Shown here: in pieces, positions 59,398-64,000 of the stretch
Layout: each line of letters starts with the position of its first letter
How positions within the stretch are numbered: position 1 is the first letter of the stretch
NCBI GenBank assembly: GCA_009760855.2
Contig: WPIO01000006.1
Location: 11,247,501-11,311,500 of the forward strand
Direction: 5' to 3'
Source of the DNA: Cristatella mucedo
Lineage: Eukaryota; Bryozoa; Phylactolaemata; Cristatellidae
DNA length: 64,000 bases
Translations under genes and position numbers: made by a program
Notes under the pieces: model-generated
Database searches by the model: none
Seen by the model: only the letters and a program-made list of their open reading frames with translations
What the model was told of the DNA's origin: nothing

Positions 59398-59521
59398 GCT
59401 GACACTGTGCATGCTAATATTAACCGTAGTTGTCATGCTTTCTTTCCGGCATACGTTAAGTGCTCAGAAAGAGATTATTTAATTCTCTTAGGGTGCTATT
59501 CAAACGTTTTGTTATTATTAT
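59398..59521 (+). mobile_element. Degenerate LINE 3' tail
   Basis: CTGACACTGTGCATGCTAAT, TTAAGTGCTCAGAAAGAGATT, TAATTCTCTTAGGGTGCTATTC and TTATTATTATC match the LINE 3' UTR and tail in order. Confidence 0.75.
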
Positions 59522-61379
59522 CGTTGCTTTTAATCCCTTGAGGCAACTGCATAAGCAGAGGCATGTCCAGGCATGTCTTTCCTGCAAGCACCAATGCTAC
59601 TCGTAAGCTTGCTGCATGCGCTCCTAGGCCTGATCCTTCCTCCCTGAGGCCTGTCTTATCAGGTGTGCCTCGCCTTCGGCCAGCATTTTGCTGCCGCCTA
59701 CTGCCGAGAGCTGATCTGTCGTTAGCTCGTTGGGTTGGAGGAGAGAGATTCAGTCCTTGAAGCGATTGAGAGATGCTGCCATGTTGGTTTTTTACGTCTC
59801 ACTTCTGTAGTCACACAAGCAGCTTCTGAAGCATATGCTTCGGTCTGCCCACCGAATGGTACCGTGGGGGATGCTTTTGCCACCTCTGCTTTAGTGGCCA
59901 TTGCACTCGGCCATTGTTCCCTGAAACTCTCGGCACTATTTTGGTTGCAGCAGTGTCCTCTCGGCTGACTCTCGAGCACTGGCCACATGCTGGTGCTTGG
60001 TGCTGGCTAGGCTGAATCACCAGCCAGGCTTTCGTGTCGAAAGTGGTGATGAATGAAGTCCATCCCTTATTGCTTGCGGCAGATGAGCTTGCGGCCATGA
60101 CGAAAGGCCAGCAGCTCAATTAGCTGCTCCATTCAGCCTAGAGCGACCGAGCCAGTGGCAGTTGCTGGTTGCTTGCTCTGACTTGGGATTCTTGTTGACC
60201 GTGATCAACTGCGGCAAGGATGTGGTTTTTTCAAGCGCCCCGAGAAAGCTACAGCAGCCACGAGCACGGTTAGAGCCATGATACGCTGAATCTGACCTCT
60301 CAGGCCTTGACCGTCAGGTCGGTAACCAGGAGTCTGCCCTTGGTGGTTCTCCTGCAGCCCGCCATTATCAAGCAGGCATTTTGGCACCTTCACTATGATT
60401 TCTGCTCAGCGACGCAGCCTATGTCTAGTCAGCTAATGGCGAGGTGCGTTTTGTGCTGAGCTTTGCCGATAAGGGACTGCTAGGGTGGGGCAATTTTCGG
60501 TTAGTTCCTTGATCAAGCACCGATAGCAGATTGCATTAGCAGACTCCGGCCGGCCTCCGCCGGCCGGCGTCGTGTGTGTGCACGGCCTTATCAATAGAAT
60601 CGATTCATAAGCAATCCTCGTTTGTGTGTTATTTGACTTGCCAGAACAATTTTCGGGTGAAGCAATGAATGTGCTGTGAACTTCTTTTAGCTGTCTCTTT
60701 AAATGGTTCTGCTAGTGCTGGTGCTAGTGCTGAAGCCACGCCTGTACTCTGGGGGACAGCCACTGCCTCTAGTGCTTCACTTGTTGCACAGTGATGATCG
60801 ATCACATGTTTCTGCCACTAATGTGTTGAGCTGCCTTTGTTGCATTCGGCTGGACCCATCCGTTGCCGGAGCCAGTCACTTTGAACAATCTTGAGAAGGA
60901 AGGTGCTTGTTATCAGCAGTGGCTGTGAAATCTTGGGGATCGGTGCTCAGTGTGTCTGGTTGCTGCATTGGCACGTCGTAGTAGCAGTACTGTGTTACTT
61001 ACGTACTGACTTAGTTTCTTACTGAGTGAGAGCTTGGTGGCTGCCACCTCACTCGCCAGCAAGCCACTCTCGGTGCTTCCATTTAGCTCAGATATGCCAG
61101 CCACCTGTGCCTACCCAGTTGACTGTTCTCAAATTATATCTGTGTCCTCTGTACACCTAGACCTCCTAGTAGCTCGTGTCGCTGATCGACCGGGCGTGTG
61201 CAGCCAGGTGCAGTGAGCAGCAGCAGCAGCTGGTGGTGACTCGGTGGTAGCTGCTGCTTGTTGCTGCTCGCTGCTGCCGAGAACCGCTTACCGAAGCACC
61301 CATCCACTTAGGAAGCTCGCCTATCGCAACAGGTAAGCTGTATCAGACGGTCTCCAAAGTCGACGGCATTTACATCAGA
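59522..61379. other. Putative intron 1 sequence, no gene recognised
   Basis: CTG/CAG-rich stretches (61,220-61,285). No repeat family or exon recognised. Confidence 0.5.
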
Positions 61380-61796
61380 TAATAATAGTAATAATAATAA
61401 TAATGCAGTTGATAAAGCGCCCTCAGAGAACTCAATCTCTTTCTAGGCCCTTTACATTTGCTGCAAAGGGAAATGTAATTGAATGCTTAGTAATATCATG
61501 CTTGATAAACAAACAACATGAATAACATGGATAGGGGTGGCATGCACAGGGTCAGCATGCAAATGTAGTTAGTGGCAGCATGCACAGTGTCAGCAAGCAT
61601 AAGCACATGAAGGACGAATCACAGGGACCCACTAAAATGCTGTCCTGAATAGGTGTTTTTAAGTTCTTTTTAAATGTGGTCAAGTCAGGGGATGTTCTGA
61701 CGCAAGTCGGGAGGGAGTTCCAGGCTTTAGGAGCATACGAACTAAATGCACGGTCTCCAAAGGATTTGAGGTTTGTACGAGGTAGTGGTAGACTGT
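61380..61796 (-). mobile_element. L2/CR1-group LINE copy G, 3' end
   Basis: Plus-strand (AAT)n, GATAAAGCGCCCTCAGAGAAC, TCAATCTCTTTCTAGGCCC and 3' UTR, up to AGGTAGTGGTAGACTGT near 61,796, where it is 5'-truncated. Confidence 0.9.
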
Positions 61797-62849
61797 AAAG
61801 CGCAAGGAAAGCGCAAGGATTCGATGAATAAAACTGGCAATATGTGCCTCACACTCACGTGATTTATTGCTATTTCTTGGACGGCTTTCGCTGACTGGTC
61901 TAAGCTGCATAGTCTGTCTGACCAGCCTATCAGAAGCAGTGGATTATACTATCAGAAGCAGTGGAGTAGCCGGTGGCATGACGCTCTCCCTCTCACCGCC
62001 AAGTCAACAAGGGTCCAGAGCTAGCCGCCCTCTTCCTCAGCACGTGCTGAATGACAGAGCTCTCCTGTGCGCCTCCACGAAGCATCTCCCGGTGCACCCC
62101 CTGTGCATCTCCCCTATCCGCCAGTCGTATCCATCAGCTAAGGTAGTCTAGCTACGTAAGAGGAAGATGTGGATACGACCGAGAGGCCTTTTGCTGTACT
62201 GCTCCTTCAAGGAAGTGAGCATGCCGGTTGGGGAAGGGAAGGGAGACATCGTCTTGCGAGGTGGGGGTGGCTGGGCAGCGCTGCGCTGCGTCCTGCTTGC
62301 CCTTAGTCTGGCTGGGTGAGTCACACGGTTTTATCTTTGTGTTGATAGCAGAATTTTTTTTTCTCCCCTAGGCCATTTGGTCAGCGTGCCCTCTTGCTCG
62401 CTTACTCCAAGAGGGCAAGGATAGATGGCCTGTATTGCTTTCGATCTGCACTATTTAGCCTCTGCAGTATCTAAAGAAAACGTAGCTTGCTAAGAATTCA
62501 GCTCTGCAACTGCCATGCAACCGTGCGACGCAGAAGCATCCACCGGGTCTTCCACTACCGTTCTGAACAGGCTGACCTGTTGACAGCAAATCTTCTTGTA
62601 GGCTTTTCCCTGCCTAGCATTGACTTTACCCTTGGCTAGGTCATCGCATGGCAATTAGCCAACCGGAGGTGACTGGTGTTTGGCACGACAGCTGGAGATA
62701 CGGCAGCTCTTATTTGAACCCCTTCAGCTTCGATTCATTAATCGGATGCCAGTCGTAGCCAGAATAGAGGGGGCGTTAGAAGGTTGCAGCGTCTTGTGCA
62801 ATTTTTCAGAAGCGCTTACCGTCTGCATGTAGGATGCCCCCTGGGTTTC
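61797..62849. other. Putative intron 1 sequence, no gene recognised
   Basis: No repeat family or exon recognised. Confidence 0.5.
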
Positions 62850-63002
62850 TACCCAGGAGGCAAGGTGCTCGATGTTACTCGAACCTGATCGTGGGCGTTT
62901 AGTGCTACAGTGGGGCAAACCTTAAATTGTTTGCTTCAAGCACTGGGGATAGCTGTTAAGGCTCTTCTGCCGCTATATAAATGTTAGCTGTTAAATCAGC
63001 CA
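62850..63002 (+). mobile_element. SINE family 2, diverged head
   Basis: ACTCGAACCTGATCGTGGGC, TTGCTTCAAGCACTGGGGATAG, AAGGCTCTTCTGCCGCTATA and TTAGCTGTTAAATCAGC at the 3' end. Confidence 0.75.
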
Positions 63003-64000
63003 ACCTTTGCTTTCGTGTCGTTAGTAGGGCAGTTCACTTGAAAGGGGGTGTGGCAAAGCTAACAGACTGGCTTCTTTCCGCCTGGCAGCTTGCCAGGCCT
63101 GGCAAACGGCCCGAGAACCTGCTAATGAGGATCTCGTGACCAGATCCCCTTGTCCTGCCGTTGGTGCTGGGCCTAGCCGACGGCCGTTGGCACAAGGGAT
63201 ACCGGCTACCTTGTCGGTTGGTGACCGATTCGTGGCTGCTTTTTCGCTGTGAGGAGGCCTTGGGGCAGCTGGCTCTCGTGCTGATCTCCAGTTATTGCTG
63301 AGCCGATTTCGAGGGGGTAGGGGTGGAGTAGTGTGTGGCTGATCGGGAGGGAGGAGGGGAAGACCAAGCGAGCCGTGGCTCATAGCTGTTCAGCTGCTGC
63401 TGCTGCTGCCGTTGCTGCTGCAGCAGCAGCACGAACCTCACTGAGCGGGCAGTAGCCTAGGCTCCGCTGTCTGCTGCAGTGCTTGCTGCTGCTTTTAGTC
63501 CCGTGGGCGATTTGGCCTGGCCGGTTTTGGCCGGTTGAGTCACGACTGCAGATGGGCTTCGAAAAATTTAGTAAAACTCAAGTTGATAATGCTCTATAGA
63601 TTAGCTTGTACAGTTTCAGTTACGCTATCAGACAGCTGGCTAGCAGCGAACTTGCTCGATCTGCTGCAACTGTTTTGCAGGAGGCTGTCAAACCGGCCAA
63701 ACTGTCTGTTGCCATAGTTGAGAGCAATCGAAACTAAAAGACTCTGATGTCGGAATTCTTTGCAGTTCATCTTCTGCGAAGTCGACACGATATTTTTTCT
63801 GTCATCTCAAGCCCCTCCATATCGCAACTATGGGCTGACGACCTACGTGCTTAGTTACGGCTGTCGATACATTTGTCTTGAGCCCTGCTAAGCGTCTACC
63901 CGGCAAGCGTAACTTGTTCCCGAGTTGGCACAAGCTGTCTCTTGCGCATCCCCCAAGGGAGCACCTCGTTAGAGAGGGGGGATGTTCGTTGGCCAGTTCT
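63003..64000. other. Putative intron 1 sequence with CTG/CAG inverted triplets
   Basis: CTGCTGCTGCTGCTGCCG at about 63,392, followed by CTGCTGCAGCAGCAGCAC, forms a small palindromic triplet region. No exon recognised to the window end. Confidence 0.5.

Overview
The window looks like nuclear DNA of an animal, most likely a marine invertebrate. It has no operons, ribosome-binding sites or dense coding. It holds non-LTR retrotransposons of the L2/CR1 group with (TTA)n tails, two tRNA-derived SINE families, a decayed Gypsy-type LTR retrotransposon, pogo/Tigger-type DNA transposon remnants, long CT/GA, CA and AT microsatellites, and one sharply bounded CpG-rich promoter region. The phylum cannot be told from this sequence alone.

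Layout. 1-2.5 kb: an alanine-rich, gag-like retroelement remnant (minus strand, cut by a SINE), then CT-rich microsatellite split by a truncated LINE. 2.9-4.05 kb: a degenerate satellite of about 160 bp per unit. 7.85-17.2 kb: two inverted arms of about 1.7 kb, each with a gag-like fragment followed by a Tigger transposase. The right Tigger copy extends to its C-terminal region. The left copy is cut by a LINE endonuclease fragment. 17.5-19.3 kb: an ankyrin-like fragment and a second heptad-repeat gag-like remnant. 21.8-29.05 kb: a minus-strand Gypsy carcass (protease, RT, RNase H, integrase, C-terminal tail), broken by two long LINE insertions, two tail-only LINE insertions and one unidentified insert of about 300 bp.

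33.0-36.3 kb: a CpG-rich region containing the only host coding exon I can support. It runs from 35,447 to 35,701 on the plus strand, has an in-frame upstream stop, a good start context and a consensus splice donor, and encodes a basic N-terminus ending in a motif shared with AUTS2/FBRSL1. The remaining 28 kb would then be the start of a long first intron. It contains many LINE 3' fragments (mostly plus-sense), SINEs and microsatellites, and no further exon that I recognise.

How the parts fit: the L2-like LINE 3' end can fold as a stem-loop (AAAGCGCC pairing with GGCGCTTT) just before the (TTA)n tail. SINE family 1 ends in a related sequence, which suggests it uses the LINE machinery. Several insertions are almost only this tail. 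One of them, 60 bp at 17,031-17,090, can be compared with its empty site in the other inverted arm. All transposon ORFs seen here are truncated or frameshifted.
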